NCBI GenBank assembly: GCA_937996535.1 | Contig: CALKVF010000007.1 | Coordinates: forward strand, 1 to 46,860 | Origin: an uncultured Novosphingobium sp. | GTDB lineage: Bacteria > Pseudomonadota > Alphaproteobacteria > Sphingomonadales > Sphingomonadaceae | Direction of reading: 5' to 3' | DNA: 46,860 nt | Shown: positions 26,212 through 33,589 of the stretch, one piece after another | Layout of the letters: every line of letters starts with the position of its first letter | How positions within the stretch are numbered: the first letter of the stretch is position 1 | The notes under the pieces: model-generated | The model's database searches: none | What the model saw: only the letters and a program-made list of their open reading frames with translations | What the model was told of the DNA's origin: nothing | Program-made: the position numbers and the translations under genes

Positions 26212-26932
26212 TGGCGAGCCGCGCCTCGGTTGGCGCAATCGCGGCAGCTTCGCCAACCTCGAACCAGTCGCCGGTGTGGACGAGCCCGAACAGGCGCCCT
26301 TCGGCGATCGCCCGGCTCCACAACAGGTTGGTCGAGAACGCGCCATCGGGCGCATCGCGCAGCAGCCGGTGCGAAACGAGCTGGATGCCCGAATAGATGA
26401 ACGGCGCCACGCGGCTGGGGCGGCGGCGCGAAACCCGGCCTTCGCCATCAAGATGGAAATCGCCCATCCCGGTGTAGTTCCACGCCCGGTGGTGGCGCAC
26501 CACCAGCAGCAGCGCGTCCATCCGCGCGGGATCCCACGCCTCTGACAGTTCGCGGAAGGCATCGCGCGGCCCATCGAGCCAGATGTTGTCCGAATTCACG
26601 CAATAGAACGGATCGGGCAGCAGCCCCGTGCGGTGGGCCTTGATCATCCCCCCGCCGGTTTCGAGCAGCAGCTCGCGCTCGTCCGAAACGGCAATTGCCG
26701 GAGCCGCGCGCGTCGCAAGGTGGGCTTCAAGCGGATCGGCGAGATAGTGGACATTGACCACCGCCCTCGCCACGCCGGCCTGGGCCAACTGGTCAAGGCT
26801 GTAGTCGATCAGCGCCTTGCCCGACACCTGCACCAGCGGCTTGGGCATGGTATCGGTCAGCGGACGCATCCGCGTGCCAAGGCCGGCGGCCATGACCATC
26901 GCGGTATCGCTGACCAGCGCCGATTGGGTCAT
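26204..26932 (-). CDS. murU: Nucleotidyltransferase, likely N-acetylmuramate-1-phosphate uridylyltransferase MurU
   Basis: 242 aa from ATG 26932, overlapping the kinase gene's stop (ATGA). Sugar-nucleotidyltransferase fold: MVMAAGLGTRMRPLTDTMPKPLV (nucleotide loop with catalytic Arg and Lys), ETGGGM, and metal-binding Asp in CVNSDNIW. MurU makes UDP-MurNAc from MurNAc-1-P in the fosfomycin-resistant cell-wall recycling route of Pseudomonas, where it pairs with AmgK. The same pairing here supports the call; motifs alone would also allow another sugar-1-phosphate. Confidence 0.85.
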   Translation of the reverse strand: MTQSALVSDTAMVMAAGLGTRMRPLTDTMPKPLVQVSGKALIDYSLDQLAQAGVARAVVNVHYLADPLEAHLATRAAPAIAVSDERELLLETGGGMIKAHRTGLLPDPFYCVNSDNIWLDGPRDAFRELSEAWDPARMDALLLVVRHHRAWNYTGMGDFHLDGEGRVSRRRPSRVAPFIYSGIQLVSHRLLRDAPDGAFSTNLLWSRAIAEGRLFGLVHTGDWFEVGEAAAIAPTEARLASG

Positions 26933-27912
26933 GGGTTGAACGCGCCCCCGCCTGCCGCGCGCAGATCAGCGGGGATATTGGCGTCGAACCAGTCCTTGAC
27001 CGGGCCAAGCGCCGGATGGGCCAGATCCCGTTCCAGCGCAGCCCAGACCCGCGGGATATAATCAAGGTAGCGCGGCTTGCCGTCGCGCTTCCACAGCCGC
27101 ACGAAAATGCCAACGATCTTGGCATTCCGCTGCGCGCCAAGGCGGGCATAGTCAGCCAGGAAATCATCGCCCGCGCCGGTCTTGCCGACGTAGTAATCGA
27201 ACATCTCGGCTTCGAGTTCCTCGGACACGTCGCGGCGCGCATCCTGAAGCAGCGAGACAAGGTCATAGGCCGGATGGCCGACCAGCGCGTCCTGAAAATC
27301 AAGCAGCCCCTGCGTGTGAAGCGAGCCCAGCAGCATGAGGTTTTCGGCGTGATAATCGCGCAGCACCGTCACCCCGGGGCGCTGACGCGGCAGCATGTCC
27401 GCCAGAACCGCTTCCCAAGCCGCGACATAGCCGGGCACATCGACCGCAAGGCCGCGCGCCGGGCAATACCATTCGGTCAGCAGCTTCACCTCGCGCAGGT
27501 ATTCGGCCAGGGAATAGTCAAGGAACGGGCCGGCGGGCAGGCGGTGGAGTTCGACCAGCGCATCGACAGCACCGTGATAGACGGCGGTTTCATCCTGCGG
27601 CCACTGATCGAGATATTCGCGGACGCGAACTTCGCCGAAATCCTCCAGCAACACGAGGCCACGCGCCGCGTCTTCGGCGAGGATTGCGGGTGCACGCAGG
27701 CCATTGGCGTCGAGCCACTTGGCGGCCCGCAGGAACGGCGCGGGATCTTCGTTGGGCGGCGGGGCGTCCATCAGCATCGCGCTGGCATCGCCGCGGCGGA
27801 TGCGGAAATAGCGGCGGAACGAGGCGTCCCCGGCCAGCGGTTCGATTTCGGCGCCGTCCCATCCGGCGCTGGCGAGGAAGGCGTCGAGGCCGTCGGGAAG
27901 AGTGTCGCTCAT
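26929..27912 (-). CDS. amgK: N-acetylmuramate/N-acetylglucosamine kinase AmgK
   Basis: 327 aa from ATG 27912 (MSDTLPDGLDAFL), overlapping the tsaE stop (ATGA). Aminoglycoside-phosphotransferase (APH) fold: N-lobe GDASFRRYFRI, hinge LVLLEDFGEVRV, catalytic loop LRDYHAENLM (Asp base, Asn) and metal-binding GLLDFQDALVGHPAYDL. AmgK phosphorylates MurNAc/GlcNAc at C1 during peptidoglycan recycling; MurU follows directly. The order tsaE-amgK-murU recurs in alphaproteobacteria and gammaproteobacteria, so resistance to aminoglycosides is not implied. Confidence 0.88.
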   Translation of the reverse strand: MSDTLPDGLDAFLASAGWDGAEIEPLAGDASFRRYFRIRRGDASAMLMDAPPPNEDPAPFLRAAKWLDANGLRAPAILAEDAARGLVLLEDFGEVRVREYLDQWPQDETAVYHGAVDALVELHRLPAGPFLDYSLAEYLREVKLLTEWYCPARGLAVDVPGYVAAWEAVLADMLPRQRPGVTVLRDYHAENLMLLGSLHTQGLLDFQDALVGHPAYDLVSLLQDARRDVSEELEAEMFDYYVGKTGAGDDFLADYARLGAQRNAKIVGIFVRLWKRDGKPRYLDYIPRVWAALERDLAHPALGPVKDWFDANIPADLRAAGGGAFNP

Positions 27913-28355
27913 ACTGGTTCCCGCCCTAGCCAATCCGCCCCGCATTCGACAATGGCGATCCGCCCGCTGTCCGCAGGTTCAAGGCGGATCGAAAGACAGC
28001 CCGGTTCATGGGAAAAACCGCCCGCGTGATCGGGCCATTCGGCGAGCAGCGCCGCCCCCGCCCGGTAATCGTCAAGCCCCAGCTCCTCGGCCTCGTCCGG
28101 GGTTTCAAGCCGGTAGAAATCGGCGTGGACCAGCGGCAGGCGCACGGTGGGCGGATCGTAGGTTTCGATGATCGCGAAGCTGGGCGAAGGCACTTCGCCC
28201 GAATGCCCCAGTCCGGCAATGATCGCGCGCGCCAGCGTGGTCTTGCCCGCGCCCAGCCCACCGGTCAGCGCGACGACATCGCCCGCGCGCAGCCCGTCCG
28301 CGATCCGGCGCCCAAAGGCTTCCATCGCGGCAAGATCGGGCAAGTCGATCGTCAC
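27909..28355 (-). CDS. tsaE: tRNA threonylcarbamoyladenosine biosynthesis ATPase TsaE
   Basis: 148 aa from GTG 28355, sharing bases with the divL stop (GTGA). P-loop ATPase with Walker A GGLGAGKTTLARA (about residues 32-44), the switch-like SPSFAIIETY, and HADFYRLE (Walker B-like Asp). TsaE drives the TsaBD complex that makes t6A37 in ANN-decoding tRNAs. Start choice: no in-frame ATG precedes the Walker motif except internal Met12. Confidence 0.94.
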   Translation of the reverse strand: MTIDLPDLAAMEAFGRRIADGLRAGDVVALTGGLGAGKTTLARAIIAGLGHSGEVPSPSFAIIETYDPPTVRLPLVHADFYRLETPDEAEELGLDDYRAGAALLAEWPDHAGGFSHEPGCLSIRLEPADSGRIAIVECGADWLGREPV

Positions 28356-30709
28356 GGCAGTTCCACGATCGCGGTCGTGCCCTGCCCGGGTTCCGAGAGC
28401 AGTTCGATCGAGCCGCCGTGGGCTTCGACCAACTGACGGGCGAGCGGCAGGCCCAGCCCCTGACGGCGCTCGATGCTCTTGCCATCGGCGCTCAGCTTGA
28501 TCCCCTCAAGCGCGCGGGCCAGCGTGGTTGCATCCATTCCCGGCCCATTGTCCGAAATCACCATCCGCGCGCGGCCCTTGTGCGCGCCGAGTTCGATCAG
28601 GATGCGCCCGCCGCGCGGGGTCGCAGAAATCGCGTTGTCGATCAGATGCCCCAGCGCCCGGCCAAGCCGGCGGCGATCGCCCATGATGCGCCCCGCGCCT
28701 TTGTCGCCGCGCAGATCAAGGTTGAGATCGTTGTCGCGGATCCGCCCAGCGCGATCTTCGACCAGCTTGGTCACGAAGGGCAGCAGGTCGATTTCCTCGT
28801 GCGCCAGCGGCAGCATCCCGGCTTCGCTTTGCGAGAGGTCGAGCACCGATTCGATCTGCTCACCCAATCGCTCGACCGAAGACAGGATCGCGCCGACATA
28901 GTCCTGGCCCTGCACCGAAAGATCGCCGCCAAGGCCCGCCTGCAACAGCTCGGCGAACCCGCCGATCGAGGTCAGCGGGGTGCGGAATTCGTAGCTCATG
29001 TTGGCGAGGAAGCGGGTCTTCATCGCATCGGCTTCTTCGAGCGCGGCATTGCGTTCGCGCAGCGCAACCTCGGCCTTTTGCGAATCCGTGATGTCGAGCA
29101 CGGTCAGCAGGCTGTTGCCGTCGGGCAGCGGCACGCCGGCATATTCAAGGCTGCGCCCATCCGCCAGCGCCACCCGGCCGCTGGTCTGCTTGCGATCGAG
29201 CGTGGCGCTGCGCACGGCATCGCCGACAGCCTTGGCCTTGACCGGCTTGGCGAGGCGCTGGGAAATCCGGTCAAGCAAGACCTCAATCCGGGGATGGGTA
29301 TCGAGGAACGTCTCGTCGAGGCCCCAATCGGCAGCGAAGCGCCGGTTCCACAACTGCATCCGGCCATCGGGGGCAAAGACCGCAACCGATTCAAACAGGC
29401 TGTCGAACGTCGCGGTGCGGGTGCGCAGCAGCGTGTCGCGCACCGCCGAAAGCCGTAACTGCTCGGTGCGGTCCTCGGCAATCAGCAGCATCCCGCCATC
29501 GGGCAGCGGCTGGGCCACCACCCTGAGGTGCGTGCCATCGGCCAGAGTCCAGGCTTCTTCCTGCGAGGTGCTGGCCATGAACCAGGCGGCCTTTTCGCGG
29601 CGCCAGGCGGGAAAATCGCGGGCTTCGGGCACCCGGCCCGCATCGCGCGCCATATCGAGCAAGCGTTCGAACGGCGGCGGGTTGAGCATCGCGGCCGTGC
29701 CCAGCGCGAACAGGCGCTGGAACGGCAGGTTGGCGAAGGTCAGCTGACGCTGGGCATCGAACTGCGCCACCCCGGCCGAGAGCTGATCGAGCATCGTGCG
29801 CTGCGCATCGCGGAAGGCGCGAAAATCGCGGCCCAGCTCTTCCATTTCCTCGACATCGACGGCGTAGCCCGCCACGCCCTCATCGCCCAGCGGAAGGTCA
29901 GATACCTTGAGCGCACGGCGCTGCCCGTCGATCGTGGCGGAAACCATGCGTTCGATCGGCAAGTGCTTGGCTGCGGCCTGCAAGGCGATCTGCCGCGCGG
30001 TCAGGCCATCGATGCTTTCGATCAGTTCGATCCCATCGGCCACGACCTGGCGCGCATCCTTGCCCGCGACGGCGCGGACATAGGCTTCGTTCACCAAGCG
30101 CAGTTCGCCATCGGGGCTGCGGAACCACATCGGCATCGGCGCGGCTTCGATCAGGCCGACCAGCGCGCCAAAATCTTCCCGCGCGCGGGCCGCGTCGGCG
30201 CGCAATTGCACCAGTTCGCTCTCGCTGTCGGAAAAGTCGAACACCCAGACCAGCGCCGCGCCGCCGGGCGAAATCGCCGGATCGGCCAGATGGCCGCGCA
30301 GCGCGAGGCTGCGTTTCGAGCCGCGCGGGGTGAACACCATGCCAAAGGGGTTGGCGGTGCGCTGGCAGCGGCGCACGGCTTCGCTGAGCTGCTGGAGCTG
30401 CTCGGTGGTCAGTCCACCCCCGCCGCCATCGATGCGGCCGCCGTCCAGTTCGGTCAGGAATTGTGGGACTGTTTCGAGCCCGAGCCAGTTGGCCAGGCGC
30501 TGCGGCGCCTCGATCCGGCCATCGGCGCGGACCACCATCGGGATCGCCGGGCTTTCATCGACCAGGCGCGAAAGTTTGCGGGTGCTGCGCTGCGCGGCAT
30601 CGGCCTTGCGCTGGCGCGCCCTGCCCCACAGGACTACCCACAGCGCCGCGACCGTCCAGGCCGCAAGCAACAGGCCGATCAGCAACAAGGCGGTGGGGGA
30701 CAAGGTCAT
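28352..30709 (-). CDS. divL: DivL-type sensor kinase with Tyr in the phosphoacceptor position
   Basis: 785 aa from ATG 30709. One N-terminal membrane helix (residues 4-28), then four PAS-like sensor segments (about 50-120, 180-270, 310-420, 440-540), a short coiled coil, and a HisKA-HATPase module. The H-box reads NMSYEFRTPL: Tyr573 (codon TAC at 28991-28993) replaces the phospho-His. ATP-binding boxes remain: N box HLIDN (688-692), DNGPGMD (720 onward), GLGLPLA (751 onward). In Caulobacter, DivL has the same His-to-Tyr change and acts through CckA and DivK to control CtrA and cell polarity. Coupled to tsaE by GTGA. Confidence 0.88.
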   Translation of the reverse strand: MTLSPTALLLIGLLLAAWTVAALWVVLWGRARQRKADAAQRSTRKLSRLVDESPAIPMVVRADGRIEAPQRLANWLGLETVPQFLTELDGGRIDGGGGGLTTEQLQQLSEAVRRCQRTANPFGMVFTPRGSKRSLALRGHLADPAISPGGAALVWVFDFSDSESELVQLRADAARAREDFGALVGLIEAAPMPMWFRSPDGELRLVNEAYVRAVAGKDARQVVADGIELIESIDGLTARQIALQAAAKHLPIERMVSATIDGQRRALKVSDLPLGDEGVAGYAVDVEEMEELGRDFRAFRDAQRTMLDQLSAGVAQFDAQRQLTFANLPFQRLFALGTAAMLNPPPFERLLDMARDAGRVPEARDFPAWRREKAAWFMASTSQEEAWTLADGTHLRVVAQPLPDGGMLLIAEDRTEQLRLSAVRDTLLRTRTATFDSLFESVAVFAPDGRMQLWNRRFAADWGLDETFLDTHPRIEVLLDRISQRLAKPVKAKAVGDAVRSATLDRKQTSGRVALADGRSLEYAGVPLPDGNSLLTVLDITDSQKAEVALRERNAALEEADAMKTRFLANMSYEFRTPLTSIGGFAELLQAGLGGDLSVQGQDYVGAILSSVERLGEQIESVLDLSQSEAGMLPLAHEEIDLLPFVTKLVEDRAGRIRDNDLNLDLRGDKGAGRIMGDRRRLGRALGHLIDNAISATPRGGRILIELGAHKGRARMVISDNGPGMDATTLARALEGIKLSADGKSIERRQGLGLPLARQLVEAHGGSIELLSEPGQGTTAIVELP

Positions 30710-30727
30710 GTCCCGTCAGCTATGCCC

Positions 30728-30756
30728 GCGGCGCGCGGATTACAACCGCGCGCCGC
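30728..30756 (-). terminator. GC-rich hairpin between ahcY and divL
   Basis: GCGGCGCGCGG (30728-30738) pairs perfectly over 11 bp with CCGCGCGCCGC (30746-30756) around a 7-nt AT-rich loop. It starts 15 bp past the ahcY stop on the minus strand. No T-run follows, so it may be a weak or Rho-assisted end, or a 3' protective stem. Confidence 0.45.
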
Positions 30757-30770
30757 GCACAAGCTGTCGA

Positions 30771-32174
30771 TCAATAACGATAATGCTCGGGCTTGAACGG
30801 ACCCTGCTGCGACACGCCGATGTAGTCGGCCTGCTTCTTCGACAGCTGGGTGAGCTTCACGCCCAGCTTTTCGAGGTGCAGCGCGGCAACCTTTTCGTCG
30901 AGGTGCTTGGGCAGCACATAGACTTCGTTCTTGTATTCACCGCTCTTGGTGAACAGTTCGATCTGGGCCAGCGTCTGGTTGGTGAAGCTGGCCGACATCA
31001 CGAAGCTGGGGTGGCCGGTGGCGCAGCCCAGGTTCACCAGGCGGCCCTTGGCCAGCACGATGATCTGCTTGCCATCGGGGAATTCGACCAGGTCGGTGCC
31101 CGGCTTCACTTCGGTCCAGTTGTAGTTGTCGAGCGCGGCGATCTGGATTTCGCTGTCGAAGTGGCCGATGTTGCAGACAATGCTCATCGGCTTCATCGCC
31201 TTCATGTGCTCGGCGGTGATGACGGCTTCGTTGCCGGTGGCGGTGACGAAGATGTCGGCGCGGGTCACCGCCTCTTCCATCGTCACGACTTCATAGCCTT
31301 CCATCGCGGCCTGCAGCGCGCAGATCGGATCGATTTCGGTGACCATGACGCGGGCGCCGCCGTTGCGCAGCGATGCGGCCGAACCCTTGCCCACATCGCC
31401 GAAGCCAGCGACGCAAGCGACCTTGCCGGCCAGCATCACGTCGGTGGCGCGGCGGATCGCGTCGACCAGCGATTCCTTGCAGCCATAGAGGTTGTCGAAC
31501 TTCGACTTGGTGACGCTGTCGTTCACGTTGATCGCGGGGAACGGTAGCTTGCCGTCCTTGGCGATCTGGTAAAGGCGGTGAACGCCGGTGGTGGTTTCTT
31601 CCGAAACGCCCTTGATGTGGGCGACCGACATGGTGAGGTAGCCCGGCTTGCGCTTGAGGAATTCCTTGAGCGCGCGGACGAATTCGATTTCTTCGGCGTT
31701 GGTGGGTTCGAACAGGGCTTCGCCCGCTTCGACCCGCGCGCCCCACAGGGCGAACATGGTCGCATCGCCGCCATCGTCGAGGATCATGTTGGCGGTGCGG
31801 CCGGTGCCGTCATCCCAATCGAAGATCGAGCCGACATAATCCCAGTATTCGGCGAGGCTTTCGCCCTTCACCGCGAAGACCGGGATCCCGGCAGCGGCGA
31901 TCGCGGCGGCGGCGTGATCCTGGGTGGAGAAGATGTTGCAGGTGGCCCAGCGCACATCGGCGCCCAGCGCAACCAGCGTTTCGATCAGCACCGCGGTCTG
32001 GATCGTCATGTGCAGCGAGCCGGTGATGCGCGCGCCCTTGAGCGGCTGCGCGGCGCCGAATTCTTCGCGCAGGGCCATCAGCCCCGGCATTTCGGTTTCG
32101 GCGATCTTGATTTCGGCGCGGCCAAAATCAGCGAGGCCGATATCGGCGATGACGTAGTCGTTTGCAGTGGCCAC
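30771..32174 (-). CDS. ahcY: Adenosylhomocysteinase (S-adenosylhomocysteine hydrolase)
   Basis: 467 aa from GTG 32174 (VATANDYVIADIGLADFGR); AGGAG sits 8 nt upstream. An in-frame GTG farther up would add a leader-like stretch without a ribosome-binding site. Splits S-adenosylhomocysteine to homocysteine and adenosine, removing the inhibitor of methyltransferases. Substrate block KGARITGSLHMTIQTAVLIETL, NIFSTQDHAAAAI, NAD-binding VAGFGDVGKGSAASL, and C-terminal LPKHLDEKVA ... PFKPEHYRY. It carries the roughly 40-residue insertion typical of bacterial and plant forms. The leader holds a hairpin and an AT-rich palindrome. Confidence 0.97.
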   Translation of the reverse strand: MATANDYVIADIGLADFGRAEIKIAETEMPGLMALREEFGAAQPLKGARITGSLHMTIQTAVLIETLVALGADVRWATCNIFSTQDHAAAAIAAAGIPVFAVKGESLAEYWDYVGSIFDWDDGTGRTANMILDDGGDATMFALWGARVEAGEALFEPTNAEEIEFVRALKEFLKRKPGYLTMSVAHIKGVSEETTTGVHRLYQIAKDGKLPFPAINVNDSVTKSKFDNLYGCKESLVDAIRRATDVMLAGKVACVAGFGDVGKGSAASLRNGGARVMVTEIDPICALQAAMEGYEVVTMEEAVTRADIFVTATGNEAVITAEHMKAMKPMSIVCNIGHFDSEIQIAALDNYNWTEVKPGTDLVEFPDGKQIIVLAKGRLVNLGCATGHPSFVMSASFTNQTLAQIELFTKSGEYKNEVYVLPKHLDEKVAALHLEKLGVKLTQLSKKQADYIGVSQQGPFKPEHYRY

Positions 32175-32219
32175 GATCTTAACTCCTGTGAGCTTCCTGA
32201 TGCGGCACACCAACGAACC

Positions 32220-32248
32220 AAGGGCGACACCGCGATGGTGCCGCCCTT
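32220..32248 (-). promoter_or_regulatory. Leader hairpin upstream of ahcY
   Basis: On the minus strand AAGGGCGGCACC pairs with GGTGTCGCCCTT over 12 positions around the loop ATCGC, with one G-U wobble. On the plus strand the same position is an A-C mismatch, so the fold favours the ahcY transcript. It ends 46 nt before the GTG start. It does not match the SAH, SAM-II or SAM/SAH riboswitch patterns I know. Confidence 0.45.
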
Positions 32249-32272
32249 AGCCGCTTGTCCGACCCGAAGCAA

Positions 32273-32292
32273 ATATAACAATGTCTTTATAT
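32273..32292 (-). promoter_or_regulatory. AT-rich imperfect palindrome, candidate SahR-type operator/promoter of ahcY
   Basis: Minus strand ATATAAAGACATTGTTATAT, symmetrical at ATATAA-N8-TTATAT with inner A and T also matching. It stands out in a GC-rich background 99 bp before the ahcY start. A TATATT hexamer overlaps its edge and could be the -10. ArsR-family SahR regulators control ahcY in many Proteobacteria through AT-rich palindromes of this kind; the assignment rests on memory of that motif. Confidence 0.5.
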
Positions 32293-32323
32293 CCCTTTCG
32301 CGTGGCCGCGATCGGGAGCCGCG

Positions 32324-32797
32324 TTATCGCCGCGCGGCAAAGGCCAGATCGACCGGCCGGGCGCCGAGCAACTGATCGGCTGCGGCGACCAGCGGCGCGC
32401 TGCCCTGGCTGGTGGCGAGATTGCGCGTCACGGTCTTGAGCTGAGCACAATCGAGCCACGGATGTCCTTGCCCATAGGTGTTGGCCATCGACACGCTCAT
32501 CCGGTCGAGCGCGCGGTTCGCCCCCGCCGCACCATAGCGCTGGGCAAGGTCCGATTTGAGCCGGTCGCTCGCCGCGTTGAGTTCGCTAAGGTGCTGGGTG
32601 GTAAAGCGGCCATAGTCACCCTGAAAATTGTCCGCCGTGGTGCGGCAGCGCAGCCCCGTCACCATCAGCATGATGTCGAGCCGGCGCAGCTTTTCGGCCT
32701 CCTCCGCCCCGGCCCCGCCCGGCGCCGCGCTGGCCGGTATCGCGATCCCCAACGACACTGCGGCAAGGCTTGCCGCCACCCTGTTTGCGATGGTCAT
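32324..32797 (-). CDS. Exported protein of unknown function
   Basis: 157 aa from ATG 32797. Signal peptide cleaved near PASAA-PG. The mature part is helical, with two cysteines (51 in GLRCRTT, 117 in WLDCAQL) likely to form a periplasmic disulfide, and conserved-looking blocks RRLDIMLMVTGLRC, ALDRMSVSMAN and YGQGHPWLDC. I recall such proteins next to ahcY in sphingomonads, sometimes mislabelled as SAH hydrolase, which this cannot be because it has no NAD or substrate motifs. Reads toward ahcY but a palindrome and hairpin lie between. Role unknown. Confidence 0.75.
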   Translation of the reverse strand: MTIANRVAASLAAVSLGIAIPASAAPGGAGAEEAEKLRRLDIMLMVTGLRCRTTADNFQGDYGRFTTQHLSELNAASDRLKSDLAQRYGAAGANRALDRMSVSMANTYGQGHPWLDCAQLKTVTRNLATSQGSAPLVAAADQLLGARPVDLAFAARR

Positions 32798-32903
32798 GAT
32801 GCAGTCTCCCGCGGGCCCTATCCCGCAAGACCGAGGATCGCCGATCGGGTTTACCGGTTCTTAAACCGGGCCGGTAAAGCGAATTTAACCATGCCAAAGC
32901 GCC

Positions 32904-32931
32904 TTGCCCCGCGCCGCGCGCATCCTATATC
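32904..32931 (+). promoter_or_regulatory. Promoter of the peroxiredoxin gene
   Basis: TTGCCC (32904-32909), a 16-bp spacer, then TATATC (32926-32931). Transcription would start near 32938, inside an inverted repeat, and give a leader of about 40 nt ending in the AGGAGA ribosome-binding site. Confidence 0.5.
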
Positions 32932-32949
32932 TTGCGAGAGGCTCGCAAG
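32931..32949 (+). promoter_or_regulatory. Inverted repeat at the peroxiredoxin transcription start (candidate operator)
   Basis: CTTGCGAG-AGG-CTCGCAAG, a perfect 8-bp inverted repeat with a 3-bp centre, directly after the -10 hexamer. A repressor bound here would block initiation. The binding protein is not known. Confidence 0.5.
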
Positions 32950-32976
32950 AACGCGCTTTGCACAGGAGACAAGACA

Positions 32977-33456
32977 ATGACGATCGCGGTTGGAGACAAG
33001 CTGCCTGACGTGAAACTGGTCAAGGCCACCGAAAACGGGCCCGAAGCGGTCCAGTCGTCGGACTATTTCAAGGGCAAGCGCGTGGCGCTGTTCTCGGTTC
33101 CGGGTGCTTTCACCCCGACCTGCTCGGCCAAGCACCTGCCCGGCTATGTCGAACATGCCGCCGACCTCAAGGCCAAGGGCATCGACGAAATCGCCTGCAC
33201 CGCAGTCAACGATCCCTTCGTGATGGGTGCCTGGGGCAAGGCCTCGGGCTCGGCCGATGTGGCCATGCTGGCTGACGGCAATGCCGATTTCGCAAAGGCG
33301 CTCGGCCTGACGATGGATGGTTCGGGCTTTGGCCTGGGCACCCGCGGCCAGCGTTTCTCGATGGTGGTGAACGACGGCGTGGTCGAACAGCTCCACGTCG
33401 AAGCCCCCGGCGAATTCAAGGTCAGCGCCGCTGACTACATGATCGACCAGCTCTAA
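32977..33456 (+). CDS. Peroxiredoxin (Prx5 / AhpC-TSA redoxin family)
   Basis: 159 aa from ATG 32977, with CAGGAGA upstream. Reduces peroxides in the cytoplasm. The peroxidatic cysteine is Cys49 in VPGAFTPTCS, with the Thr and Pro of the active-site motif in place; a second cysteine (Cys74 in EIACTAVND) may serve as resolving or glutathionylated residue. The downstream block GLGTRGQRFSMVV fits the Prx5 group. Divergent from the exported unknown gene. Regulation probably through the inverted repeat over its start site. Confidence 0.93.
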   Translation: MTIAVGDKLPDVKLVKATENGPEAVQSSDYFKGKRVALFSVPGAFTPTCSAKHLPGYVEHAADLKAKGIDEIACTAVNDPFVMGAWGKASGSADVAMLADGNADFAKALGLTMDGSGFGLGTRGQRFSMVVNDGVVEQLHVEAPGEFKVSAADYMIDQL

Positions 33457-33485
33457 GCGGAGGGCAGATCGCCCTTCGTCGGCGC

Positions 33486-33514
33486 GGGGCAGCGTTTCAT
33501 GGAAATGCTGCCCC
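33486..33514 (+). terminator. Hairpin after the peroxiredoxin gene
   Basis: GGGGCAGCGTTTC (33486-33498), loop ATG, GAAATGCTGCCCC (33502-33514): 13 pairs with one G-U wobble in the plus-strand RNA, 29 bp after the stop. Only a weak T-rich tail (CGCTCTTGCC). Confidence 0.5.
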
Positions 33515-33589
33515 GTCGCTCTTGCCGTGACCGGCCCTTCTGCCCCAGCATCCCGGCACGACACTCGTGCCAATGAGGGGGCCATACCA

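Noticed and set aside
26929..27912. Aminoglycoside-resistance phosphotransferase
   Set aside because: The APH fold is present, but context (tsaE before, murU after) and overall features point to the cell-wall recycling kinase AmgK.
32324..32797. A second SAH hydrolase or fragment next to ahcY
   Set aside because: Has a signal peptide and no NAD- or substrate-binding motifs; not related to AhcY.
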